Positions 1 through 7,909 of a stretch of 45,909 nt of DNA are shown one piece after another (positions within the stretch are counted from its first letter, which is position 1; each line of letters starts with the position of its first letter). The notes below the pieces were generated by a model. It ran no database searches and was not told the origin of the DNA. It was given only the letters and a program-made list of their open reading frames with translations. The stretch comes from JAKQDH01 sp029558835 (GTDB lineage Bacteria; Planctomycetota; Phycisphaerae; UBA1845). The DNA is taken from assembly GCA_035356615.1 (NCBI GenBank), contig DAOQSN010000041.1, positions 1 to 45,909 of the forward strand, written 5' to 3'. Made by a program: the position numbers and the translations under genes.

Positions 1-207
1 CTTCCCGGGGTCGCTAGGGCCGTTTAGGCTCGACAGGTGTCTAACTTGGGTTAGCCCCGGGACCCCCGGCTCCAGGCGTGGGTCGGCCCCAGAATCTCGC
101 CTTCCCAATGCCGCCGCCAAGCCGTCCCCAGCCGTCCGGGCCGCCCCGTACCCAGGAGTGACTCGCGGCCGCCGAGTGGCTTTGCGCCCCGCGGACCGGG
201 CGGTATC
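1..207. other. Upstream region of the bamA operon
   Basis: No gene could be supported here, although the high GC leaves frames open by chance. A short perfect inverted repeat, CTAAC-TTGG-GTTAG, lies at 41-54 and could be an operator or a minor hairpin. No convincing sigma-70 promoter was found. The 3' end of an upstream gene outside the window cannot be excluded. Confidence 0.4.
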
Positions 208-2661
208 ATGCCCGGCATTGGTGCGGTGCAGGTTCGAGGGCGCGGTTTGAGTGGGAAGCACATCTTGAAATGCACAAGTGACACGACGCGGTGCGGGGTC
301 ACCGGGCGGTGGGTGCTAGCGGCGGCTATCGGGTTGCTTCTTCCGGCGGCCCCGGGGGCGGCCCAGATGCCCCAGGAGCCGGCAACTCCGACGACGGCGG
401 CGGCAACGGCCGGGCAGGAGGGTCGTGAGACCCAGCCGGTCGTGGAGGTCATCGAGTTCGTCGGCCTGGTACGGACGTCGGAGGCGTTCGCCCGCGGGAT
501 GGTGGCCGTGCGCGTCGGAGACGGCGTGGATCAAGCTCGTTTGCAGGAGGACGTTGCCCGCCTGGTGCGGTCGGGGCGGTTCCTGTCGGCCAGTTTCACC
601 ACGGAGCCGGGGGCACGCGGGACGCGCGTGCGGTTCCTGCTGGTGGAGAGGCCGGAAGTTTCCGCGCTGCGTTTCGAGGGCAACCAGAAGTACAAGGACC
701 GCAAGCTGGCGAGACTGGTGCCGCTCAAGGTGGGCGCCACGCTGGACAAGTTCCTGCTGCGCGAGGGTATCGAGGCCATCACGCGGCTGTACCGCGACGC
801 CGGCTACGGCGACGTGGCCGTGTCGTATGATGAGCAGCGTGCGGAGCAGTCGGGGGAGGTGGTCATCACGATCGTGGAGGGCGTGCGGGCGCGGGTGCGC
901 GAGATCGAGTTCGCGGGGGCGACGGCCTTCGGCCCCAAGCAGTTGCAGAAGCAGATCGAGACCAAGACCGCGCTGTGGATCTTCCGCAAAGGCGCATACG
1001 ACGCGGACCAGGCGCAGCGCGACACGGGCAGCCTGGAGAACTTCTATCGGGACGAGGGCTACCTCGACGCCCGCGTGGGGCACCGCAAGGAGGTCAGCCC
1101 CGACGGTCAGGACATCACGGTTGTTTTCACGATTGAGGAAGGCACCTGCTATCACATCGAGGCGGTGCACCTGGCGGGTTACAGCGTCTATACCGAGTCG
1201 GAATTGCGAGCGCTGGTGGGCTCCGATCCGGGGGAGATTATCAAGCGGCGACAGACCGACGCGGACGCCAAGGCCCTGCGGGACCACTACGGGCGGTTCG
1301 GCTACATCTATGCCGAGGTGCGGGCCTCCACGGTGTTCTCCGAGACGCCGGGGTTGGTCGTGCTGACGTTCCAGGTCGAGGAGGAAGGCCAGTACCGCGT
1401 GGGGCGGGTGGAGCCGCGGGGCAACACCCGCACCAAGGACAAGGTGGTCCGCCGGGCGCTGAATCTGTACCCGCCGGACGACCTGATCGACATGACGGAG
1501 GTCCGGGAGGCTGAGCGCCGCCTGCGCGAGAGCGGTAACTTCGACACCGCCCGCATCTACCCCGTCGGCGATGAGCCGGACAGGCGCGACCTGATCATGG
1601 ACGTGAAGGAAACGGAGAAGGCGGGCGACATTCTGTTCGGCTTCGGCGTCAGCAGCAACAGCGGGCTGGTGGGCTCGCTCGTGCTGGACGTGAAGAACTT
1701 CGACCTGTTCGACACGCCGCGGACCTTCTCGGAACTCATCCGCTTCCGGGCGTTCCACGGGGCGGGGCAGCGGTTGCGGCTGGAGTTCCAGCCGGGCACG
1801 GAGTTGACGCGCTTCCGGGTCGATTTCACCGAGCCGTACCTGTGGGACCGGCCGCTGCGCCTGGACACCAGCGTGTACCTGTTCTCGCGCGGGCGCGACA
1901 CCTATGACGAGCAGCGCGCCGGCGGCAACGTGGGGCTGGGCAAGCGCTTCGAGCGTGGGCGGTGGCAGGGCTGGACGGTGGAAGGAGCCCTGCGCGGGGA
2001 GATGGTGACCATCGACGACGCGGAGCTCTTCGCCCCGCGCGACGTGCACGAGGTGGAGGGCGACAGCGTGCTCAGCAGCGTGCGTACCACGGTGGTGCAC
2101 GACCGCCGGGACAATCGCTTCCTGCCCACGCGCGGCGATCGGGTGCGGCTGGGCTTTGAGCAGGCGGCGGGCGACTACAACTTCGGCAAGCTCACCGGCG
2201 GTTACACCTGGTGCAAGACGCTGTACACGGACGTACTGGAACGACCCAGTGTGCTGACGCTGGACGCCGAGACCGGGTTCATCGTGGGCGACGCGCCGAT
2301 CTTCGAGCGGTTCTTCGCGGGCGGCTTCGGCTCGCTGCGCGGGTTCAAGTTCCGCGGCGTGGGTCCCTGGAAGGGAATCGAGAAGACCAACGTCGGCGGC
2401 GACTTCCTGCTGACCATGACCGGCGAGTACTCGTTCCCGCTCTACGGGGACGTCCTGCGCGGCCTGGTGTTCGTGGACATGGGGACGGTGGAGCCGAACC
2501 TGGGCATTTCGAGCTGGCGGGCATCCGTGGGGACCGGCATCCGGTTGACGTTGAACTTCTTCGGCCCCCTGCCCCTGGAGTTCGACCTGGCCGCCCCCAT
2601 CGCCAAGGACGGCGACGACGAAGAGCAGTGGTTCAGCTTCTACATCGGGTCGGCTTTCTAG
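208..2661 (+). CDS. bamA: BamA/Omp85 outer-membrane protein assembly factor
   Basis: This is the central subunit of the BAM machine, which inserts beta-barrel proteins into the outer membrane. The 817-residue product has a hydrophobic signal segment ending near residue 53 (PGAAQ). About five POTRA-like repeats of 75-85 residues follow, at roughly 77-150, 151-227, 228-314, 315-396 and 397-480, each containing the N-FYRDEGY or LYRDAGY type of motif. A 16-strand-type barrel then runs to the C-terminus. The conserved RGF of barrel loop 6 is at 711-713, and the chain ends in Phe, as outer-membrane barrels do. The start is uncertain: ATG 208 leaves about 30 residues before the signal core, and TTG 247 or 265 are in-frame alternatives. 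The gene leads an operon with skp and the lpx genes, the usual neighbourhood for this family. Confidence 0.95.
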   Translation: MPGIGAVQVRGRGLSGKHILKCTSDTTRCGVTGRWVLAAAIGLLLPAAPGAAQMPQEPATPTTAAATAGQEGRETQPVVEVIEFVGLVRTSEAFARGMVAVRVGDGVDQARLQEDVARLVRSGRFLSASFTTEPGARGTRVRFLLVERPEVSALRFEGNQKYKDRKLARLVPLKVGATLDKFLLREGIEAITRLYRDAGYGDVAVSYDEQRAEQSGEVVITIVEGVRARVREIEFAGATAFGPKQLQKQIETKTALWIFRKGAYDADQAQRDTGSLENFYRDEGYLDARVGHRKEVSPDGQDITVVFTIEEGTCYHIEAVHLAGYSVYTESELRALVGSDPGEIIKRRQTDADAKALRDHYGRFGYIYAEVRASTVFSETPGLVVLTFQVEEEGQYRVGRVEPRGNTRTKDKVVRRALNLYPPDDLIDMTEVREAERRLRESGNFDTARIYPVGDEPDRRDLIMDVKETEKAGDILFGFGVSSNSGLVGSLVLDVKNFDLFDTPRTFSELIRFRAFHGAGQRLRLEFQPGTELTRFRVDFTEPYLWDRPLRLDTSVYLFSRGRDTYDEQRAGGNVGLGKRFERGRWQGWTVEGALRGEMVTIDDAELFAPRDVHEVEGDSVLSSVRTTVVHDRRDNRFLPTRGDRVRLGFEQAAGDYNFGKLTGGYTWCKTLYTDVLERPSVLTLDAETGFIVGDAPIFERFFAGGFGSLRGFKFRGVGPWKGIEKTNVGGDFLLTMTGEYSFPLYGDVLRGLVFVDMGTVEPNLGISSWRASVGTGIRLTLNFFGPLPLEFDLAAPIAKDGDDEEQWFSFYIGSAF

Positions 2662-2671
2662 GAGGAAGGAA

Positions 2672-2726
2672 AAGGGGGCAGGAGCCATCTTCACGGGCGC
2701 CCAACAGAAACGGCTCCTGACCCCTT
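2672..2726. repeat. REP-like palindrome between bamA and skp
   Basis: AAGGGGGCAGGAGCC at 2672-2686 pairs with GGCTCCTGACCCCTT at 2712-2726, with 14 of 15 positions complementary, around a 25-base loop. The core GGGGTCAGGAGCC resembles palindromes I know as high-copy interspersed repeats in planctomycete and other genomes; that resemblance is from memory. It begins 10 bases after the bamA stop and ends 9 bases before the skp ATG. The folded RNA would therefore sit against the skp translation start and could attenuate or stabilise the message. Confidence 0.7.
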
Positions 2727-2735
2727 CTTCGGGGA

Positions 2736-3401
2736 ATGTATCTTCGCAAAGGATTCGCTATGGCATGGCTTTCGGCATTGATGACAGTGGTGGCGGCAGC
2801 GAGTCAGACCCCGGCACCGCAGACGGTACCGGCGGCGGCGACCAAGATCGCAGTGGTAAACGTGGCCCGGGTCTCGGACGGCTACCTGCGGACGAAGGAC
2901 CTGGAAGCGTACTTCAACCAGCAACGAGTCCAGTACAACGAACAGCGCACGGCCATGCGCGATCGGCTGGAGCGCGGGACCGCGTCCCTGCGCGAGGAGC
3001 TCAAGCCCGGCACGCCCGAGTACGACCAGCGCCGCAAGGAGTTGGCCCAGCTCGAGTGGGAGTTGCAGTACTTCCAGGACGCGCAAGGGCAGAAACTGGA
3101 GCAGGGGTTGGCCAGTTCGTTGCGGCTCATCTACGAGGACATCCAGCAGGTTGTCGCCCAGGTGGCCCAGGAGAAGGGATATGACCTCGTGCTGACGTAT
3201 GATCAGCTCCCGGCGGAGCCGCCGGACACGACGAGCATGGCCCGGCAGCAGATTGTGCTGCAGAAGGTCATCTACTGGAGCCCCGGTGTGGACCTGACGG
3301 ACGAAGTGATCGCTCGGCTGAACGCGAAGCACCAGAGCGTTCCGCCGACTCAGCCGCCCGCACCGGCCCCGGCGAAGGGCGATGCGAAGAAGAAGCCCTA
3401 G
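2736..3401 (+). CDS. skp: OmpH/Skp-family periplasmic chaperone
   Basis: The family holds unfolded outer-membrane proteins in the periplasm and delivers them to BamA. The 221-residue product starts with a signal peptide (MYLRKGF, then a short hydrophobic stretch to about residue 23). IAVVNVARV follows, the typical first strand of OmpH. A long charged helical region rich in E, Q, R and K (about 55-150) would form the coiled-coil tentacles. The second strand, YDLVLTYDQ, closes the body. The tail is Pro/Ala/Lys-rich (APAPAKGDAKKKP). ATG 2736 is preferred because it supplies the basic n-region. ATG 2760 has a better Shine-Dalgarno (AAAGGA), but its signal would lack a positive charge. Its place between bamA and lpxD matches the classical arrangement. 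Confidence 0.85.
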   Translation: MYLRKGFAMAWLSALMTVVAAASQTPAPQTVPAAATKIAVVNVARVSDGYLRTKDLEAYFNQQRVQYNEQRTAMRDRLERGTASLREELKPGTPEYDQRRKELAQLEWELQYFQDAQGQKLEQGLASSLRLIYEDIQQVVAQVAQEKGYDLVLTYDQLPAEPPDTTSMARQQIVLQKVIYWSPGVDLTDEVIARLNAKHQSVPPTQPPAPAPAKGDAKKKP

Positions 3402-3429
3402 ATAGGACCACACGCACGGGAAACGGGAA

Positions 3430-3528
3430 GGGTGGCATGCCCAAGCCGAAGGCGCCGGCACGGCTGGGCAGCCGGTAGCACCGAACATACGAGGAAGCAT
3501 GGCGGCTGTGCGCTTGGCCATGCCACCC
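3430..3528 (+). repeat. Interspersed repeat family A, copy 1 (about 99 bp)
   Basis: The element starts GGGTGGCATGCCCAAG (3430-3445) and ends CTTGGCCATGCCACCC (3513-3528), giving terminal inverted repeats of about 16 bp with one mismatch. An internal AAGCATGGCGGC block precedes the right end. Copies 2 (18172-18278, opposite orientation) and 3 (27365-27513) share both ends and this block. It occupies most of the 233-base gap between skp and lpxD and carries no plausible gene. Confidence 0.8.
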
Positions 3529-3634
3529 GACGCCGTCGGTCAGCTTCCCTGCTCAGCGGAGCCGTTTTGAGGGTGATGCCGGGGGGCGTGTTCGCCGGGG
3601 GTGCGTCCGGCGGGCGCGATGCGGACCAGTGCCT

Positions 3635-4687
3635 ATGAACGCAATCAGCCACACGCTTGATGACCTGGCACGTATCGTCGAGGGCTCGTTGCGCGGCGCG
3701 TCACCCGCCCGCATCGTCGGCGTGGCAGACGTGGCGGAGGCGGGGCCCGGCGAGGCGACGTTCGTCTCCAACCCCAAGTATGCAGCGCTCCTGGCGGACA
3801 GCCGGGCCGGGGTCGTGCTCGTGCCGGCAGGCTTCGGTCCGACGCCGATGCCGGCCATCGAGTGTCCGAAGATCGAGCGATCGGTGGCGTTGCTGCTGGG
3901 CGCTCTTGCCCCGCCACCGGCCGCCCCGGCGCCGGGCGTCCATCCCTCGGCCGTCGTCGAATCCGACGTGCAGATCGGGCCCGACCCGGCCATCGGCCCC
4001 CACGTCGTGATCCAGAGTGGCGCGCGCGTCGGCGCCCGCTGCGTCCTGCACGCGGGCGTCTTCATCGGGCGGGACACGACGGTGGGCGACGACTGCCTCT
4101 TCTGGCCGCACGTGGTCATCCGGGACGGCTGCCGCGTGGGGCATCGGGTCATCATTCACCCCAACGCGGTGATCGGGGCGGACGGGTTTGGTTTCTACTT
4201 TCACGCCGGCCGGCACTGCAAGGTACCCCACGTCGGCGGTGTAGTCCTCGGTGACGACGTGGAGGTGGGGGCGTGCACCTGCATCGACCGCTCGAAGTTC
4301 GGCGACACGGTGATCGGCGAGGGCACCAAGATTGATAATCTGGTGCAATTGGCCCATAATGTCCGAGTTGGGGCGCATTGCCTTTTTGCGGGACATGCGG
4401 GCGTCGCGGGCAGCGTACGCATCGGGAAGTACTGCGTGTTTGGGGGGAGGGCGGCCGCGCTCGACAACCTCGCAATCGGCGACGGTGCCCGGCTTGCCGG
4501 CGGGCTGGCGGTGGCCAGCAAGGATGTGCCCCCCGGCGTCACGATATCGGGATTCCCGGGGCGGGACCACCGTACGCAGATGCGGGAACAGGCGATGCTG
4601 CACCGGTTGCCGGCGTTGCTGGAGGAACTGAAGGCGCTGCGGGCACGGGTGGAACGACTTGAAGCGGCAGCAGACCATCAGCCGTGA
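3635..4687 (+). CDS. lpxD: UDP-3-O-acylglucosamine N-acyltransferase LpxD
   Basis: LpxD transfers a 3-hydroxyacyl chain from ACP to the 2-amino group of UDP-3-O-acylglucosamine, the third step of lipid A synthesis, in the cytoplasm. The 350-residue product has the N-terminal uridine-binding domain (about 1-100, including GEATFVSNPKY) and a left-handed beta-helix of hexapeptide repeats (about 105-310). A C-terminal helix (ALLEELKALRARVERLE) follows. The catalytic His in QLAHNVRVG is residue 241, matching the E. coli position within two residues. ATG 3635 was chosen; GTG 3629 is in frame two codons upstream. The 3' end overlaps the next gene by 29 bases, which implies translational coupling. 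Confidence 0.93.
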   Translation: MNAISHTLDDLARIVEGSLRGASPARIVGVADVAEAGPGEATFVSNPKYAALLADSRAGVVLVPAGFGPTPMPAIECPKIERSVALLLGALAPPPAAPAPGVHPSAVVESDVQIGPDPAIGPHVVIQSGARVGARCVLHAGVFIGRDTTVGDDCLFWPHVVIRDGCRVGHRVIIHPNAVIGADGFGFYFHAGRHCKVPHVGGVVLGDDVEVGACTCIDRSKFGDTVIGEGTKIDNLVQLAHNVRVGAHCLFAGHAGVAGSVRIGKYCVFGGRAAALDNLAIGDGARLAGGLAVASKDVPPGVTISGFPGRDHRTQMREQAMLHRLPALLEELKALRARVERLEAAADHQP

Positions 4688-5978
4688 GGTCGAATGGGAA
4701 GGCGTGGGGCTGTTCACGTCCCAGCCGGTGACGCTGCGGCTGCGCCCGGCGGAGCCACAGAGCGGGATTTGCTTCGTGCGGACGGACCAGGACCCGCCGG
4801 TACGCATTCCCGCGACGTTGGAGAACATCACCCGGCGGGCCCGGCGGACGGCCCTGGGCAACGGCGCGGTGGCGGTGGAGACGATCGAGCATTGTCTGAG
4901 CGCCTGTGCCGGGCTGGGGGTGGACAACATCCAGATCGAGTTAAACGGGCCGGAATTGCCGGGGGGCGACGGCAGCGGTCTTCCCTTCGTGCAGTTGCTG
5001 CGCGAGGCGGGCATTTGTGCCCAGGACGCCGCGTGGGAGCCGCAGGTCGTCGCCGATGTGGTCCGAGTGGTCGAGGGCGACAGCGAGTTGGTGGCGCTGC
5101 CGCCGCTGCCGGGCGGGCCGGACACGCTCGAGGTGACCTATGACCTCGACTACGGTCCGCAGCACCCCATCGGACGGCAGGTGTACCACGTAACACTCTC
5201 GCCGGAGGCCTTCATGGCCAACATCGCACCGGCGCGGACGTTCGCGTTGGAGGAAGAGGCCCGCCAGATGCAGGCGGCCGGGCTGGCCCGGCACCTCACC
5301 GCGCGCGACATCCTCGTGTTCGGGCGCGACGGGCCCATCGATAACGAACTGCGTTTCCCGGATGAGTGCGCCCGGCACAAGGCCCTGGACCTGATCGGAG
5401 ACCTGGTACTGCTGGGCCGCCCGCTGGTCGGGCGGGTGTTGGCGCGCAGGAGCGGGCATACGCTCAACCATGAGCTGGTCCGGGCGCTGCTGGAACAGCG
5501 CACCGTGCAGGAGCAGGCCCGTTTGCTCACCCGGGCGGCACCGCTGGACATTCGCAAGATCCTCCGCATCCTGCCGCACCGTTACCCGCTGTTGCTGATT
5601 GACCGCATCCTGAAGATCGAGGGGACGCAGCGGATCGTCGGGGTGAAGAACGTCACGATCAACGAGGAGTACTTCCAGGGGCACTACCCCGGCGACCCCA
5701 TCATGCCCGGCGTGCTGATCATCGAGGCGCTGGCGCAGATCGGCGGGGTACTGCTGGGGCAGGCGCTCGAGCATCGCGGCAAGGTGGCCGTGCTGCTGAG
5801 CCTGGACAAGGTGAAGTTCCGCCGGGCGGTGCGGCCCGGCGATCAGTTGATTCTGGAGGCGGAAGCGCTGCGTGTGCGTGCCTCCACCGGCCACGTGCGG
5901 GGCCAGGCCCGCGTGGGAGCGGATTTGGCGGCCGAGGCTGAGATCAAGTTCATTCTTACCGACCAGGAATCTCAGTAA
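4659..5978 (+). CDS. lpxC: LpxC-FabZ fusion: UDP-3-O-acyl-GlcNAc deacetylase / 3-hydroxyacyl-ACP dehydratase
   Basis: Two enzymes are joined in one 439-residue chain. Residues 1 to about 292 are LpxC, the zinc deacetylase that commits UDP-acyl-GlcNAc to lipid A. The zinc ligands H78 (TIEH), H240 and D244 (RHKALD) are present, as is the catalytic His of SGHTLNH at 267. Residues about 297-439 are FabZ, which dehydrates 3-hydroxyacyl-ACP; its active-site His (LPHRYP, H307) and Glu (PGVLIIEALAQ, E356) are both present. The family motif G-V-G-L-H-T/S-G reads GVGLFTSQ here, so the usual His is Phe19. Translation starts at TTG 4659 inside the lpxD end. LpxC-FabZ fusions are well known from Bacteroidota. 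The two activities compete for or channel the same hydroxyacyl pool. Confidence 0.95.
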   Translation: MKRQQTISREVEWEGVGLFTSQPVTLRLRPAEPQSGICFVRTDQDPPVRIPATLENITRRARRTALGNGAVAVETIEHCLSACAGLGVDNIQIELNGPELPGGDGSGLPFVQLLREAGICAQDAAWEPQVVADVVRVVEGDSELVALPPLPGGPDTLEVTYDLDYGPQHPIGRQVYHVTLSPEAFMANIAPARTFALEEEARQMQAAGLARHLTARDILVFGRDGPIDNELRFPDECARHKALDLIGDLVLLGRPLVGRVLARRSGHTLNHELVRALLEQRTVQEQARLLTRAAPLDIRKILRILPHRYPLLLIDRILKIEGTQRIVGVKNVTINEEYFQGHYPGDPIMPGVLIIEALAQIGGVLLGQALEHRGKVAVLLSLDKVKFRRAVRPGDQLILEAEALRVRASTGHVRGQARVGADLAAEAEIKFILTDQESQ

Positions 5979-6003
5979 CGGTCGCCGGGAGAGTGTGGAA
6001 CCC

Positions 6004-6885
6004 GTGAGCATACACCCCACCGCCATCGTCGAACCGGGCGCCCAGGTCGGCGCGGACGTGCAGATCGGTCCCTACAGCGTGATCGGCAAGCGCGTGGTGC
6101 TCGGCGACGGCTGCCGCATTCATCATCACGCGACGCTGGCGGGAAACACGCGTCTGGGCCCCGGCTGCGAGGTGTACCCGTATGCGGCCCTCGGTCTGCC
6201 CCCCCAGGACCTCAAATGGGGCGGCGAGGACACCGTCCTGGAGATCGGCGCCCGCAACCTCTTCCGCGAACAAACTACCATCCACCCGGGCACCGGCAAC
6301 GGCGGGGGCATCACGCGCATCGGCGCTGACAACTTCTTCATGATCGGTGTGCACGTTGCCCACGACTGTCGCATCGGCAATCACTGCATCTTCGCCAACT
6401 ACGTCCAGTTCGGCGGGCACGTGCACGTGGAAGACTACGTCAACATGGGCGGCCTCAGCGCCGTGCATCACTTCGTCACCATCGGGCGGTACGCGTTCAT
6501 CGGGGGAATGACGCGCGTGTCGGCCGACGTGCCGCCGTACCTGGTCGTGGTGGCCGCCCGCGGCACGCGCAGCGAGGTGCGCATGGTCAACGGCGTCGGC
6601 CTGCAGCGGCACGGGTTCGACCAGGAGGTCATCGGCGAGTTGAAGAGCGCCTACATGAAGCTCTACGGCCGGCGGGCCCGCTCCGACGGCTCCACCCTGC
6701 GCGACCGCGTGATGGTCCTGCTCAACGCCAGCCCCAACGAGCACGTGGAATACCTGTGCCAGTCGCTGCTGCGCTCCTTCGCGCATGGCCGGCACGGGCG
6801 GTATCTGGAGTCGCTGCGCCGGGACCCGGTGCATCGCGCGACCTGGCGGCCGCAGCTCGATTTTAAGGAAGCCGGCACCCCATGA
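6004..6885 (+). CDS. lpxA: Acyl-ACP:UDP-GlcNAc O-acyltransferase LpxA
   Basis: LpxA performs the first step of lipid A synthesis, moving a 3-hydroxyacyl chain from ACP to the sugar 3-position. The 293-residue product opens with SIHPTAIVEPGAQVG. Hexapeptide repeats of the beta-helix run to about residue 190, and the C-terminal helical domain follows. The catalytic region reads HVAHDCRIGNH, placing the two conserved His at 117 and 120 (E. coli 122 and 125). GTG 6004 was chosen because the protein family begins there and GGGAG lies 10-15 bases upstream. The frame is open further upstream but runs into the fabZ domain. It is followed by a Gfo/Idh/MocA gene that overlaps by ATGA, which may bear on the sugar substrate (see findings). 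Confidence 0.93.
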   Translation: MSIHPTAIVEPGAQVGADVQIGPYSVIGKRVVLGDGCRIHHHATLAGNTRLGPGCEVYPYAALGLPPQDLKWGGEDTVLEIGARNLFREQTTIHPGTGNGGGITRIGADNFFMIGVHVAHDCRIGNHCIFANYVQFGGHVHVEDYVNMGGLSAVHHFVTIGRYAFIGGMTRVSADVPPYLVVVAARGTRSEVRMVNGVGLQRHGFDQEVIGELKSAYMKLYGRRARSDGSTLRDRVMVLLNASPNEHVEYLCQSLLRSFAHGRHGRYLESLRRDPVHRATWRPQLDFKEAGTP

Positions 6886-7898
6886 ACCAACCCCTGCGAG
6901 TCGCGGTGATCGGCGGCGGCCACATGGGCCGCCACCATGTACGCGTCTATTCGCAACTGCCGCAGTGTCAGCTTGTGGCCGTGGTGGACAAGGACCTGGA
7001 GCGTGCCCGGACACTCGCCGAGCAGCACGGCGGCATCGCGGTCACGCGCCTGGCCGACGTGCCCGGCAAGCTGGACGCGGTCAGCGTGGCCGTGCCCACC
7101 GTCTACCACGCGGAAGTAGTGGTTCCGCTGCTCGAACAGGGCGTGTCGGTGCTGGTGGAGAAGCCGCTGGCGCCGGACGTGGCCAGTGCCCGGCGGCTGC
7201 TGGAGGCGGCGCGGAGCAGCAGCGCCGTGTTGCAGGTCGGGCATTCCGAGCGGTTCAACCCCGTGGTGCAGGCGCTGTTGCGGCTGGGCGTGCAGGCGCG
7301 GTTCGTCGAGGCCCATCGCATCAGCCCGTTCACGTTCCGCAGCGCTGATGTCAGCGTCGTCTTCGATATGATGATCCACGACATCGACATCGTGCTGCAT
7401 CTCGCCCAGGAGCGGGAGTACACCGTGGATGCCGTGGGTGTCAACGTCCTCGGCTCGTGCGACGACGTGGCCAATGCCCGCGTGCGGTTCGCCAACGGCG
7501 TGGTGGCGAACCTGACCGCCTCGCGCCTGGCGCTGAAGACCGAGCGCAAGATTCGCGTCTTCTGCCCGACGGCCTACGTCTCCATGGACTACCAGAAGAA
7601 GAGCGGGGTGGCCATCAAGCTCGACGCCAACCTCGACCTCGTCAAGATGGCGCGGGAGCGCGACTTTGAAGATCTGTCCCAGATGGCGCATCTGGATTTC
7701 GGCTCGATGGTGAAGGTCGAGCCGCTGCAGATCGAGGACGTGGAGCCGCTGCGGGCTGAGATCGAGGCGTTTCTGACCTCCGTGCAGCGCGGCGGCGCCG
7801 GGGCGGCCAGCGCCGAGGAAGGCTTCGCCGCGGTCGAAATGGCCGAACGCATCACGACGGCCATCCGGGCCGAGGGCTGGAGCACGCCGCTGGCATAG
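6882..7898 (+). CDS. Gfo/Idh/MocA-family NAD(P)-dependent sugar oxidoreductase, possibly GnnA-like
   Basis: The 338-residue product has a Rossmann nucleotide-binding motif (VIGGGHMGRHH, residues 9-19) and the family signature EKP at 93-95. The catalytic region DMMIHDID places D162 and H166 as in other Gfo/Idh/MocA dehydrogenases. These enzymes oxidise or reduce a sugar hydroxyl with NAD(P). The gene shares ATGA with the end of lpxA, so it is translated with it. In Leptospira and Acidithiobacillus the family member GnnA oxidises the 3-OH of UDP-GlcNAc near lpxA, so that LpxA can use UDP-GlcNAc3N. That role is possible here. However, no GnnB-like aminotransferase lies next to it; the next gene is a carboxypeptidase. 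Confidence 0.85.
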   Translation: MNQPLRVAVIGGGHMGRHHVRVYSQLPQCQLVAVVDKDLERARTLAEQHGGIAVTRLADVPGKLDAVSVAVPTVYHAEVVVPLLEQGVSVLVEKPLAPDVASARRLLEAARSSSAVLQVGHSERFNPVVQALLRLGVQARFVEAHRISPFTFRSADVSVVFDMMIHDIDIVLHLAQEREYTVDAVGVNVLGSCDDVANARVRFANGVVANLTASRLALKTERKIRVFCPTAYVSMDYQKKSGVAIKLDANLDLVKMARERDFEDLSQMAHLDFGSMVKVEPLQIEDVEPLRAEIEAFLTSVQRGGAGAASAEEGFAAVEMAERITTAIRAEGWSTPLA

Positions 7899-7909
7899 GG
7901 GTTTCGGCG

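Noticed and set aside
228..245. tRNA T-loop-like GGTTCGA
   Set aside because: No acceptor stem or anticodon arm can be built around it, and it lies in the bamA start region.
316..2694. Long open frame antisense to bamA
   Set aside because: It is the mirror of a confidently assigned gene, and its product is compositionally random (His/Arg/Ala-rich) with no domain. Such shadows are expected at this GC content.
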